Made by a program: the position numbers and the translations under genes. Shown piece after piece: positions 1-12,578 of a stretch of DNA of 64,000 bases. The stretch covers positions 13,939,719 to 14,003,718 of the forward strand of contig NC_066323.1 of NCBI RefSeq assembly GCF_022539315.1, written 5' to 3'. Origin of the DNA: Serinus canaria. Lineage: Eukaryota; Chordata; Aves; Passeriformes; Fringillidae. Under the pieces are notes generated by a model, which saw nothing but the letters and a program-made list of their open reading frames with translations, had not been told where the DNA came from and ran no database searches. Within the stretch, counting starts at the first letter, position 1, and each line of letters opens with the position of its first letter.

Positions 1-942
1 TATGCACCTCAGCCTATCTACTTCTCATGTTTTCTTAGCTGTTACATGGGAGATTACAAATCTTAAGTATAGAATCTCTTGTCACTGGAAAATTGTTGTG
101 ATCTTTTTTATATATTCACTCTGACCAATTCTTTGATTTCTAGAATCATTTGTAGAGACTGAAGAGAATACATGGCATCATCACTTTCACATTTCATTGC
201 TCTCTGACTTAAATAATCAGCTCCTGCACAAATACAATACTTCTGCAACCCAACATAATCTTCCTGTAGCATTTTAAGTAAAGATATACTGTTAAAATTG
301 CCAGCTTCAGGTCATTAACACCCTGCTAAGGCAACGTGAGTTTAAATGAAGAAAATTGTTTTTCTGTCACTGCAAAAGAACAGCTATTTTTTTTCCTGTA
401 ACCCATACTGCTCTTGTGTGCAAACACAACATGTTCTTAATTACAGCAATAGATGTCTATTTAAAAAGGTGTGAGAATAATGTTTGCAAATCTGGAAAAG
501 CAAGAGTAAGTAATTTAGTACACTACATAATGATAACCAGAAAAATAGAACATGAAAATGCACATTGTCTTTCATTATCTAGCAGAATAAGTAAGATAAT
601 GTCTGCAGGAGTGACTCACTGCAGGAGAGGCAGGAGGAGAAAAGAGAGGAGGCCCTTATGGCAGGAGGTGGCAGTTTGGCAAGGTGAAGGCAGCATGGCT
701 GTCTGCCAACAAGGGCTTAGACTGATCTCTCCCCTTTCTTTCAGCTTCTCCCTCAGTCTCTATTTTTCCTGTCATGTTTATCATTTAGTATAAGAAGGAC
801 AGCAGCAGAACCAGCCACCGCTGCATTTTTCTAGGGATTTAGCAAGCCACACAAGCTCTGTTGCTGCAAGAGTGTGTGCACAGAGCGACAATACCAACCA
901 GGGACACCAGCTCTCTGAGCCGCTATAACAGCTCTCCTCTGA
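1..942. other. Non-coding stretch before the satellite array
   Basis: AT-rich DNA with no recognisable exon, element or RNA gene. The open frame at 356-793 has no similarity I know and no splice context. It probably lies in an upstream SLC9A9 intron. Confidence 0.5.
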
Positions 943-2946
943 GATGCTAACCCTAGGCGTAACCCTAACCCTAGCTCCAGGCAGGAAAAGTAGCCCTGGC
1001 CTATGCTGTATCCTTGGAAAAAGCCATGGAGGCAGGAATCTTTTGGCAGTTTTCAATCTCCTTGGGATGCCTTTTGTGGCTGCAGTGTGCCTGGAGCTCT
1101 AGGCTTTGTTGTTTTTAAGATTCTAACCCTAGGCGTAACCCTAACACTAGCTCCAGGCAGGAAAAGCAGCCCTGGCCTAGGCTGTCTCCTTGGAAAAAGC
1201 CATGGAGGCAGGCATCTTTTGGCAGTTTTGCACTCTCCTTGGGATGCCTTTTGCAGCTGCAGTGTGCCTGGAACTCTGGGCTTTGTGGTTTCTGAGATGC
1301 TAACCCTAGGCGTAACCCTAACCCTAGCTCCAGGCAGGAAAAGCAGCCCTGGCCTAAGGCTACCTCCTTGGAAAAAGCCATGGATGCAGGCATGTTGTGG
1401 CAGTTTGGCACTCTCCTTGGGATGCCTTTTGCAGCTGCAGTGTGTCTGGAACTCTGGGCTTTGTGGTTTCTGAGATGCTAACCGTAGTCATAACACTAAC
1501 CATAGCTCCAGGCTGGAAAAGCAGCCCTGGCCTATGTTGTCTCCTTGGAAAAAGCCATGGAGGCAGGCATCTTTTGGCAATTTTGCACTCTCCTTGGGAT
1601 GACTTTTGCACCTGCAGTATGCCTGGAGCTCTGGGCTTTGTGGTTTCTGAGATGCTAACCCTAGGCGTAACCCTAACCCTAGCTCCAGGCAGGAAAAGCA
1701 GCCCTGGCCTAGGCTGTCTCCTTGGAAAAAGCCATGGAGGCAGGCATCTTTTGGCAGTTTTGCACTCTCCTTGGGATGCTTTTTGCAGCTGCAGTGTGCC
1801 TGGAGCTCTGGGCTTTGTGGTTTCTGAGATGCTAACCCTAGGCGTAACCCTAACCCTAGCTCCAGGCACGAAAAGCAGCCCTGGCCTAGGCTGTCTCCTT
1901 GGAAAAAGCCATGCAGGCAGGAATCTTTTGGCAGTTTTGCACTCTCCTTGGGATGCCTTTTGCAGCTGCAGTGTGTCTGGAACTCTGGGCTTTGTTGTTT
2001 ATAAGATGCTAACCCTAGGCGTAACCCTAACCCTAGCTCCAGGCAGGAAAAGCAGCCCTGGCCGAGGCTGTCTCCTTGGAAAAAGCCATGGAGGCAGGCA
2101 TCTTTTGGCAGTTTTGCACTCTCCTTGGGATGCCTTTTGCAGCTGCAGTGTGCCTGGAACTCTGGGCTTTTGGTTTCTGAGCTGCTAACCTTAGGCGTAA
2201 CCCTAACCCTAGCTCCAGGCTGGAAAAGCAGCCCTGGCCTATGTTGTCTCCTTGGAAAAAGCCATGGAGGCAGGCATCTTTTGGCAAATTGCAATCTCCT
2301 TGGGATGCCTTTTGCAGCTGCAGTGTGCCTGGAAATCTGGGCTTTGTTGTTTATAAGATGCTAACCCTAGGCGTAACTCTAACCCTAGCTCCAGGCAGGA
2401 AAAGCAGCCCTGGCCGAGGCTGTCTCCTTGGAAAAAGCCATGGAGGCAGGAATCTTTTGGCAGTTTTGCACTCTCCTTGGGATGCTTTTTGCAGCTGCAG
2501 TGTGCCTGGAACTCTGGGCTTTGTGGTTTCTGAGATGCTAACCCTAGGCGTAACCCTAACCCTAGCTCCAGGAAGGAAAAGCAGCCCTGGCCTAGGTTGT
2601 CTCCTTGGAAAAAGCCATGGAGGCAGGAATCTTTTCGCAAATTGCAATCTCCTAGGGATGCCTTTTGCAGCTGCAGTGTGCCTGGAACTCTAGGCTTTGT
2701 TGTTTATAAGATGCTAACCCTAGGCGTAACCCTAACCCTAGCTCCAGGCACGAAAAGCAGCCCTGGCCTAGGCTGTCTCCTTGGAAAAAGCCATGGAGGC
2801 AGGCATCTTTTGGCAGTTTTGCATTCTCTTTAGGATGGCTTTTGCAGCTGCAGTGTGCCTGGAACTGTGGTTTCTGAAATGCTAACCCTAGGAGTAACCC
2901 TAACCCTAGCTCCAGGCAGGAAAAGCAGCCCTGGCCTAGGCTGTCT
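943..2946. repeat. Tandem array of 177-bp unit with telomere-like motifs
   Basis: About 11.3 copies of a 176-178 bp unit. The marker GATGCTAA or a close variant starts at 943, 1119, 1296, 1474, 1651, 1828, 2005, 2181, 2357, 2534, 2710 and 2878. The last full spacing is 168 bp because of a short deletion. Each unit carries CTAACCCTAGGCGTAACCCT or a variant, followed by one more CCCTA, so it contains one or two CCCTAA telomere-type hexamers. The rest is non-telomeric and includes TGGAAAAAGCCATGGAGGCA. Copies differ by a few per cent. The array ends abruptly inside a unit near 2946. Because 177 is divisible by three, long open frames appear on both strands; these are by-products of the repeat, not genes. 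Confidence 0.97.
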
Positions 2947-5900
2947 CTGGTCGTTTGTTGTAACTGCAAGTTTTCATTTAGAGTGTTTTATTTTTAGGTA
3001 ATCCATTCAGGGGAGTTCACTGTGACTCAAACTGACAGCAGTGGCTGCAGGAAGGCTGACAATCTGTTTTGCATCTGGGTGAGCTCACACACACAAGGGC
3101 CTCTCTAAACAAGGGCACGGGAGATGCAATGAAGATTTCCTCAGATCAAAATCACTTCCAGATTTTCTAACAACTTTTTGTTATTAGTATATAATTCTCC
3201 TTTTAATAAAAACTTGTGAGAATTCTCACAGAAAATAAGCATCAAGAATTCCAAGTATTTAGGAAAACTTATAGCAGACCCTTACAAGACAGTACTAATT
3301 AGATTATTAAACATGTCTGTTTTTTCCCAGAAAAACCCAAATGACTAATTATGCAACAAATACTTCCTACATGCTTTGTTTCCCAGAATACTGGCTGAGG
3401 GAAATCCTGATAAAAGTAGTTTTGTGGTTCCTCTTTAATATTTCCAGGATGAACATATACCAACTCAGGTCATTGTACATCTTCACTCAAAAAATACTTT
3501 CATTCTGGTCTAGACATGCCTTAAACAAGTTAATGTCATGCTCAAACCCTTTTTCTTGGCAGAAGCTTGTACAGGGCTTTCTAAAATAACATGGCAAAGG
3601 TAACTGATTTATTGAAAGGGTAACAAATTATTGAAAAACAGTATCAGTTTCCAGAGGAAATAACTCAGAAGCCAGAGTTCAGCTCAGTTTGGCCAGAGCA
3701 TCCTCTAAGTTTGTCTTTTCTCAGACAGTGATTCCTATCATTATCTTAGGCAGACAAGAGAATTCCTTCTGACTTACTGGCAGGCAGAGCCATTGTATTA
3801 CTAGTTTTAGTACAGTTTAGATATTTTCAAAATATAAGAAACTCTTGTGATATAATGGACCTCAAATAGAAAATTAATAAGAATCTTTAAACCTTTCTTT
3901 CTAGGTGCTTGTTTACCTGTATTGGTATTGTACCAGTAGGTTTAAATCTGTTATTATGTCACCGAACTTGAATGTAGAGTACACAAGAGAGAAATGTAAT
4001 CAGAGACTGAGAAACAGACACTGGGCAAACATCAAATGCAGTTACAAGAATTCAGTCTGTATTTCATGTGGTCATTGGCCCAGTGATGTAACTGTCCATT
4101 ACCTGCAAGTGTTACTACCCTACTTTTCACAACTTCTAATAGTTGGTCCTTGAGTATTATATATTAAATCAGCTGTTCTTCAAAGGACAAGAACAGATAT
4201 TGTAACCATGCTGTTGAATAATTAAGTTGGGAGCTGGGAGTTGCAGGAATAATATTGGCTTTGAAAGTTATGATGGGTGTCTGCTTGATGCATATCTCAG
4301 TAGATGTGAAGCTCCCTTTATGATTACAGTTTTCTTTTTTTCTTCTGTCATGGACTGTCTCTAATTTGGATCTTTTGCCCTTCCATTTTTGAAGAATTAT
4401 TCTGTATAGTTTTTTTTCACACTTTGATCCCTGAGCACATTGAATAACAAATTTTACAGAGGAAAGACATCTGAATGTTCTCACATCACATTTTTCCCAC
4501 AAAGTGCAGTTATATTCAGAAAGTGTCCTTTGAAAGTGACGTTGTGGGTTTCCATTTGTACTGTGTCAAAATCTTTTGTTTCATGTGTATCAGTTAAGAA
4601 ACAAAGACTTTTCTCTTAGCTAATCCTTTGTTTCAGCTTCCTCCCCACCTGTAGGTAAGTGGGAGTTTGTTCAGTCTAAGAACACAGGGAATTCCATCAG
4701 CCTGAATCCCCTTCCTCATGCTGAGATTTGTTAGGCACTATTAGCAAATGGCAAATGGTATTGAGTCATCACAGAAGAAAAGGAAAAGGATGCTGCTTTC
4801 TCTATAGCCCATATATTTTTAGCCACTTTTTAAACCCTGTATGTATTCATGCAATTCCTTAGTGTCTCTTACAATACTATCTCAGCCACTGGAGTGAAAA
4901 TGAAACTAATTTAAGTTCTATTTATTCTCAACATGTAGCTGAGTGCTAAGATGTTATTCACACATCCTAGACATATCAGTACAGAGAAAGAGCATAAAAA
5001 ACCACTTCTATCCACAAGTGGGCCCTTATGTACACACAGGTAATAGCTTTAGTGTACCTACACAAAGAACTCTTCAGCCTAGGAATTCTTTTTCAAAAGG
5101 ATAAAAGCTTCACTCCTTGCCAACTAATGGACAAAGTGTGCACAGAACCTTTCCAGGAAGGAAAGAGGGAAATAAAAGCACCTGTGCCATCAGACAGGTG
5201 ACAGGTAAAAAGTATCAACACATGCAACATTTTCCTGTTTAAAGGAAATAGATTTCTAAGGTGAGAAGAGATGGTGAAATGAAGATGTAAGAAAATGAGC
5301 TGGTGAAAGCAATAAATGGACATTGTGAAGGCATGGCTAGGAAAAAGAAGCAAGAATCAAAGATAAGGCTCATTGTGTAACTACAGATCATGACAGTGAT
5401 ACATCAACCTGTAGCTAGAAATCTTTAGATGGAAGAAAAGCTTGTTTACTTATAAAGGTGCAGAGGAGAACCTGATTATCTTTCTCTGATGCAATTTTGC
5501 GGTTTTATATTGTTTTGTTATGAATATCTATGCTGAAATCCTTAAGTAGTACATCAAAATCTACTCCTGAACTGTAGGGAACTGGCAACAGAATAGGAAT
5601 TAGGACAGCCAGTTCTAAAGAGTGATATGCTGCAATCAGTCAGTGAACCTGAATTCAGAAAAGGAATGAGATCCTGCCAGAAATACAGGGGTTGCTCCCA
5701 GACCCTTTCTTTGTAGCTGTCTTTGCATGGACTGGTTGGGCAGCCCTGGAGGGACTGAGGCCTGTGTGAGCTCAGTTTGAGCAGTGGCAGGTTTAGATGG
5801 GGGGCTGCTTTTGCAAAGCCTGACCTAGAAATCACAGCTCAAAGTGAGACCAGCCCTGGAAACCAACAGGCATAGGGAGAGCTGCTCCATGGCACTGACC

Positions 5901-6971
5901 TGCATGACTTGGAATCCTTGACCAATATTCAGGGAATTCAATGTCTGGGAGCCACAATTCTGGACAAATGACTAACTGGATCTCTGGATAGAGGCCTTGC
6001 CTCAATCCAGATAAATGCTATTTGTGATTTTATTCCCACAAAGATTCCTGATGAGGGATGTCTGTAACATTGTAGAGGAGAATAAAATAGAATTCCCTGA
6101 AAACCTGAAAGCAAACAAAATGCAGGTTGGAAGCTCAGCCCAATCATTTAACTTACTGGTTCCCCTTAGACAAGATGGATTTGGCTGCTATTCCAAATAT
6201 TGTTGGAAAGGTTTATATAACAAGCATCCATTCAAACAGCCAAATAACAGAGTAATTTATATATTAATAGAGCAAGGAGTTAATTGTGCATCACATTAGT
6301 GAATGATTTTGAAAGGTAGATGAGGAGTCCTTTTCTCTATTATTTCCCTAATAATGAAATTTTGGTTGTCCATCTGCTCTTTTTACCTTTGAGGAAGGGT
6401 TTATTCCCAGCTTATTTTGTTGATGATAATTAGAGTTTCACGTCACTGACCATCTGGAACAGGAGATGTGAGCACTGGGAAGCTAACCAAACTTGCTATT
6501 AGCAGGAACTTTAAAAGAGCTTCTCTCCCAGAATAGAGGAAATCCCACATAAAATGTTTGTGTCTTTGCTTAACAAAACTTCCTTTCTTTTCTCCTCCGT
6601 GGGCTTTACTGTACAGTCCAGTGTTATACTTAAATCAGAGGAAAAAATGCTGTTGGATTTCTGTAATGCTTCTTAAAGCCAAAATTTCAGTATGAAAATG
6701 GGAACTCAGAAGAGAATATTTTCAGGAAGTAGCTCTCTCTCCTCAATTTTTTTCACATTTCAGTTTTTCATATCCCTCTTTCCAACATTAGTGCCATATT
6801 AAAATTTTACTTAGGATCTAGTTAATGTATGCTAAAGGTCTTACTCTCTGTGCTGCTGGGTGTGTGTGAGCTGGAGCTCATTTCCCCCAGCAGCCCTCAC
6901 AGAGCTGTGCTGTGCCCTGCTGAGAGCCCAGCAGTGTTTTGGTGCAGTGCTGGCCCTGCAGCAGCTCTGTC
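2947..6971. other. Intronic or intergenic stretch, nothing recognised
   Basis: AT-rich sequence with short chance open frames on both strands. I see no exon of the NHE family, no mobile element and no structured RNA. Confidence 0.5.
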
Positions 6972-7366
6972 TCTCCAGCACCCCAGTGGTAGGAGGTGGA
7001 CAAAGACTTGGAGAGGACACAGGCAGGACAGCTGACCCAAACTGACCAAAGGTATGTTCTGTACCATATGATGTGCTCAGCAATAAAAGCTAAGAGAAAG
7101 GAGGAATGGGCAGATAAATGTTACTGCATTTCTATTCCAGAGCAACTGCTCCACGTACATGGCTGGGCATCACCCACCAATGGGAAGCAGAGAATGAAGT
7201 TTTTGCTTTCCTTTGCTTTCACACACAGCTTTTGCTTTATTAATGTGCCTTTATCTTCACTCCTGAGCTTTTTTCCATCTTATTTTCTTCCTCCCACCCT
7301 ATCCTGCAGAGGAGGGGGCGATGGAGTGGCTGGGTGGGCACCTGTCACCCAGCCAGGGTCAGCCCC
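6972..7366 (+). mobile_element. Avian ERVL-type LTR, 3' part, degraded
   Basis: This matches the middle and end of a widespread avian endogenous retrovirus LTR. In order I see GGACAGCTGACCCAAACTGA, a CATATGATG block, the region of the TATA box (GCTCAGCAATAAAAGCTAAG), a CACCCACCAATGGGAAG block, TTTTGCTTTATTAATGTGCC with CTTTATCTTCACTCCTGAGC, and the end region CCAGCCAGGGTCAGC. The left end is diffuse: sequence before about 6972 is not clearly LTR. No internal retroviral genes adjoin it, so it is a solo or truncated LTR. The assignment rests on memory of the consensus. Confidence 0.75.
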
Positions 7367-8553
7367 CCCCAGTTCTCTAACTGGCCCTGCTTTGTCTGTG
7401 CAGTTCATTTGAACAGGCAGCCTCAGGTGCAGAGTGCTAAGCTAGGGTAGATTTCAGTGAGCAACGTTATGGAGATTGCCCTGAGGGATGGAGGAAGATA
7501 GAGTTTAGCTCAAATCAGCTGGGAATGTCTGTACTTGTCAGACCCAATCAAACCAGAGGAGCTGCAGGTATCTCCATCCACTTATACACAAACAGACAGA
7601 TTTTAAGTTCAGAATTAAGAGTGCTGCTTGCAGTCCTTGCAAATCACACCTAAGTGGCAAATATTTAGCTACACTTTCCCTGCAAATGACCAAACTGGCA
7701 TCCAAGCTGCTTCATTTCAAAGATTTCTGTTGGGAACTCTTCAGAACTGAAGTACATTGTGGTACCAGTCAGCCTGGGGTTTGAGCTCTTCAGATGTTTT
7801 TTCTTGTCCAAATAACCTTTTTCTAGTGAATAAGACAGATTTTTCCTGAGAGCAAGATAATTACATACAGAGTCTAATTCTACTTACAGAGACAACTCCC
7901 TTTCATTTTAAAATGATAGTATTGATATTATTTCCCTTGAAGTGTTCCAAAAGAAAGCTGATTTCATCCTCTCTGGATGAAATACTGTATGTAAGAGTCT
8001 GTCTGGCTCTTGCAATAAATTAACATACATATCATGGCTCCTGGCAGAGAAGACAGAGGAGGAGTGTGTGTCAGAAAGGTGAGGGAGTCCTTTCTGCTAT
8101 TTCATTTGCAAGGTAGCCCCCAGTTCCTATTCACTGCCCCAATCCTTCCCAGAAATACCGTGCTGGACAGCACAGCTACCTCAGAGAGACAGAGAGTTTG
8201 TCACAAAGGATACTCCATAAAAATGCTGTCATTCCTTGGAGATCAGGCTATGATTACATGAACAAAGAACCCATTCCTGTTGTGGGAGAATGGACTATTT
8301 CCAGTGGCTACCCAGGCACACTGGGAAAGACTGATGTCTCTTGTGATCCCTCTGTGAACCACTCCAGAACCTCTGTGCTACAGTTCCATTTAAATTTCAT
8401 CATTCTGACCTGCTCTAAGCACCTATATTTTTTACCAACAATATCAGGTAAATTGCTTCCTCCTGCAAGCCTTGATCTTTTAAGGCTCAAATCCTTAAAC
8501 TACTGAGGCTGTTAGAACTGACACAAGTCTTCATGAAATTCTTTTGCATGTGC

Positions 8554-8583
8554 ATATATATATATATATAAATATATATATAT
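8554..8583. repeat. TA microsatellite
   Basis: An alternating TA run of about 30 bases with one AA interruption, flanked on both sides by TGCAT or ATGCA so that the whole block is nearly palindromic. Confidence 0.95.
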
Positions 8584-8758
8584 CTGCATGAGGAACTGTC
8601 CATAAAGCACATCAAAATAATGCAAATGTTATCAGACACTCACTAGTTACATAATGCCCCAAAATTTTCATATCTTACAGAGGAGGAATTGAGAGGTACC
8701 TTTTGTAAACATTTTAATTAAATGTAATTTTTTGAGTTTATCTTTTTATACACAGCAA

Positions 8759-8770
8759 CCCCCCCCCCCC
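8759..8770. repeat. Poly-C run of 12
   Basis: Twelve consecutive C bases; a likely site of length variation or assembly error. Confidence 0.95.
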
Positions 8771-11427
8771 TCTCCATACCCAGGACATCATTTCTTCCTT
8801 TTCCTTTTGGAGTAGGAACTTTAATGGTTTCAGGATATACTTCTGTCACTGGAGCAAAGAGAATAATTGATAACAGCAGCATCAGCTGCCTTCCTTCAGT
8901 GCCAGGCACAGCAGGAGTGACTGCAAACCTCTAGTTACTGCACTTCACAGCTGCCTCAATGCTGAGACTCAGCAATTTTCTGTTCTTGGGATTTATTCCA
9001 ATGGTAACAAAACTCCACTCTCCTTGTTTCCACTTGCTTTTTTTTGTACTGGTCTCAGTCTTTCTCTCCCTTGTCTTTCCAAAAGACAATGGTCACCATC
9101 TCCATCTCCCCCTACCCATTGCCCTGACCTGCATGACCAGCTCCACCCTTTCTGTGGCACTCTCCAGTCCCTAGGTCTCCCACCTAAGACAACAAGAAAT
9201 TATTTCTAGAGGTAATCTAGGACTGTAAACTCCAACCTCCTTCATACCCTAAAGTTGAGAGAGACCCTGACTTCATTCCTGGTGCAAGCACCTCTTCACT
9301 ATCCTTCTTATTATGTTGTGACAAACAGAGGACACAATGAGGACAGGAGGGGTGATGTGACAGTCACAGCACTGGGGACAGCAGCTGGCTGAGTCTGGGG
9401 ACCAGCTGTTGCAGGGGGAAAAGCCACATATTTAAGTTTTAGATGGTATGTGCCTAAATAAATGAGATCTTGGAAGATTTTTAGTTGATGAAGTTTATCA
9501 GATCCTGCCTGAGATTTGTCAACTAAACATTGTGGAAACCTTTAAAAATTTGCATAACTTTGTCACATTTTCACAAGGGTGAAAGATATGGAGGAAACAG
9601 ATGGATAATTTCCTCTTTCCTCCCCTTGGAAATGACAAGTCTGAATTTCAAAGTGGTACAGTGAGAAAGCTCTGAAGTTATGTGGTTGTAAGGTTTCTGT
9701 CCAAGAGAAGCACTGAGGCAGTCTCTCTATAATGGCTCTGCAGAATGCCAGTTTAAAGGGGGGGCAGGGGGAAAGAAGAGAGAGAGAGAAAAAAAAAATC
9801 TTCATGGAAATTGCAAATCCAACATGGCAATGTAGTCTCACTGGGGACATTTTGGCAAAGTCACAGCTGTGACAGAGACAGAGAACTCAGGGCAGCAGTT
9901 GTGCAAGTGGCCCTGAGAGAGGTCAGTGTGACAGAGCTGGTTCATTTCTGCTGTGTTCAGGGCAATGGGACTTAGGAACATTCCCTGTGAAGACCATGGT
10001 ACCAAGGAAAGACATCCACTCTTTTTATCAGTTTGCTCTTAATGCATTTACAGCATTGATCTTCCCTAACTAATTGCTAATTATAAAGATCTACATAGTC
10101 TGGATGTAATGTGCATATGTGTTTGTTATTTGGATTCCTATTGAAATTTCAGCACGTTTCTGGGGAGACATAGTGATGCTAGAATTTGAATTTTGAAAAG
10201 GAAGATTTAAATATGATTAAAACTTTGAAAAAAGTAATATCCCAACAATACATTGAATAAACTGATACTCACATTTTCCCCTTAGTAATTTCTCCATTGC
10301 AAAATCTCACAAAAGTAATATAGTTTTTAGACTTAAAAGCATTTTAATTTTGTATCCCTATTCACTGAAAGTTTACTTTATTTTCACTTAAAAGAAATCA
10401 ACCTGTTTTTCTTTCCACATTGTTCTACTGATCTGTAGCAAGCACAGCCAGAAGCAATAGTGAGAGAAATGAGAATAATGGAGTGCCTAGCAGGCTGCTG
10501 CTCCTGTCTCAGACACACTGGGAAAAGGTTACAGCTAGATGAAAATATTCCTGAAGAAATATATCAGCCTCCTGAACCATTTAACAGTGTACATCTTCTT
10601 CATTACAGTGCTTTTATTCCTAGAGAGCAAGGTGAAAGGTATTTCTAAACTCTCATTATAGGATGTTCACAGTTTTACATTGTATTTCTAGAATTAGCAG
10701 GACTTAGTCCATAGCTTGGAGAGTGTTTGCACTGAGCATTGTTAGAGTGAAGTGAATGCAAAAGTTTCTGAGGCAAGACTCCTACATTCTAGTAATTATC
10801 AGGGTAATGAAGCTAGGCAGAATAATTTTCCTCTTATTAATAGCTGTGTTTAAGCCTCATAGAACTTCCTGTCTAGGGAAAGTATTTATTTTTAAACTAA
10901 GTGGTGGAAATGAATGTGCTATACTACGTGTTTTTCCATAAATCAATGGAGTCTTTACAAAGCCAGAAAGAAAAATCATCTGTTTGGCTGCCTGCAATTT
11001 CTGTGAGGTTTTTCCCAGTGCATTGGATAGGCCAGTAGCATATACCTTCATTTTAACAAACGAAGATGTTCCTTAACTCTTTCAGTCTTAGCACTGAGGA
11101 ATAATTCACAATCAGCTGGCAGCTGTGTGTCCAAAAGCCTTAGCATGAGTACTTACAAATAATTCCTTCTTATCAAAGCAAAACCTCTCATCCAATATGT
11201 TTGGTATTAGGTCACTTTGATCAAGTGATTTATATTGAGGAAATTGGGATGGGTAGGATTTTATTATCCAGATTATTTTCAAGATTCCCATTAACTTTTA
11301 GATTTCCTTTAAGCAGCAAGGCTTAAAGGTGACTTATCATTCAAAATTCCTGTGTAAAGGATAAAGAAATACAGACTTCCAGTTATTTTGAGTAAAAATC
11401 TCCAAAGATGGAAGTCAGAGAAACAGA

Positions 11428-11494
11428 ATGAGTGTCTCAGTGTATATTTTTGTGTGTTTGAGTGTATATTTTTGAGTGTATATTTGTGTGTGTT
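11428..11494. repeat. Short degenerate tandem of a GTGTATATTTTTG unit
   Basis: Three to four imperfect copies of a 13 to 20 base unit (AGTGTATATTTTTG, GTGTGTTTG) lie head to tail. This explains the repetitive minus-strand open frame here (HKYTLKNIHSNTQKYTL), which is not a real protein. Confidence 0.85.
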
Positions 11495-12551
11495 TTCTTG
11501 TTTTATCTTCTTGCTGTAATCCTTAAGGATAAAAGGAAGGTTTTGCTGTTTTGATTGCCTTAGAATTTGAGACTGAAATTCTATCCCCATCAACTTGCCT
11601 GCCTAAGTGGTGATTCCCTCTCTTTGTTTAATTTTGCCATGAAGTTCAGCAATCCTGCAGATTGCCAAGAGCTATTGGCAGGTGCCGTAATCAGCTCTGA
11701 CTTCGCGCTTGAGCGAACCAATTTCCACAAGGTTCAGCAGCCCTGCCTCTGCTCTCAGCAGCCCCAAGCTGCTGAAATGAACCCCCCAGGCTGTGGAGAG
11801 CCAGCTACAGTTCCAAAGGGCTCCAGGCAGAGCAGCCTTTGCAGTTCCAAGGCAAGGAGAAAAGGCACAAGAAGATGAAGGCACCTCTCGGCCCAGGTCC
11901 TGCTCCCTGTCACACTGCACAGGCTGCCCCCAACTCCTCTCTGCTCCTGCCGAGAGCTGCTGCTCCTCAGTCAGCACTGACCAGAGGGAAACTTCACTTT
12001 CAGATATGTCTGGACCTATTCTTCTATCACCTGCTCAGAAATTCTGTCTTTAAATATTTTTTTTTCCCAAAAGAGATTTCCATGGACTATTTACCAGCCC
12101 AGCACTGTGGGTGTTTCCAGTGGATGACTGTTAGTGCAGGAATTGGGACTTGCTGGATTGTAGAGCACTGTCCAGTAATTTTGTTTGAATGTTCAAACAT
12201 TAAAGGTATAAAAGGTTAAAGAACTCCAGGCTAGAGAGTGCTAAAGTATTAAATAGGTAATATTGCAATTTTAAGATTTCTACCATGGCTGAGATCTTTC
12301 TTTTTATAAACTGTAAAAAATAAAATGTCAGCATATTTGCAGAAAGGTAGAGGAGAGCTTGAGGCCCAACTTTCTCCTACAGGAATATTGCTGCCATTCT
12401 CTATGCAAGGCTGACCAGCTTTTCTAGCAAGTGAAGTGCCTTTCCCTAAGGTGAAATTTCATTTTTTTTATTTGCTACATTTGGATCAGAAGCAGAGACT
12501 CACAATTCAGAATATCCCTAAATCCCCATCCTCAACTCCAGTATATCAAGA

Positions 12552-12578
12552 AAACAAAACATGTAACATGTTTTGTTT
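12552..12578. repeat. 13-bp perfect palindrome with 1-nt centre
   Basis: AAACAAAACATGT is followed by one A and then by its exact reverse complement ACATGTTTTGTTT. It has no gene context and is too small to be a terminal repeat of a recognised transposon. Confidence 0.9.

Noticed and set aside
1003..2833. Long open frames on both strands (up to 268 codons) as possible repetitive protein genes
   Set aside because: They follow the 177-bp tandem unit, whose length is divisible by three; copies differ without codon bias and both strands are open at once.
6829..7045. Small open frames in a GC-rich patch near 6.9 kb
   Set aside because: They overlap the degraded LTR and share no similarity with known proteins.
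10460..10648. Possible small gene or exon (CLAGCCSCLRHTGKRLQ...)
   Set aside because: It begins after an AG-rich stretch but shows no likeness to NHE9 and has no clear donor; treated as chance.
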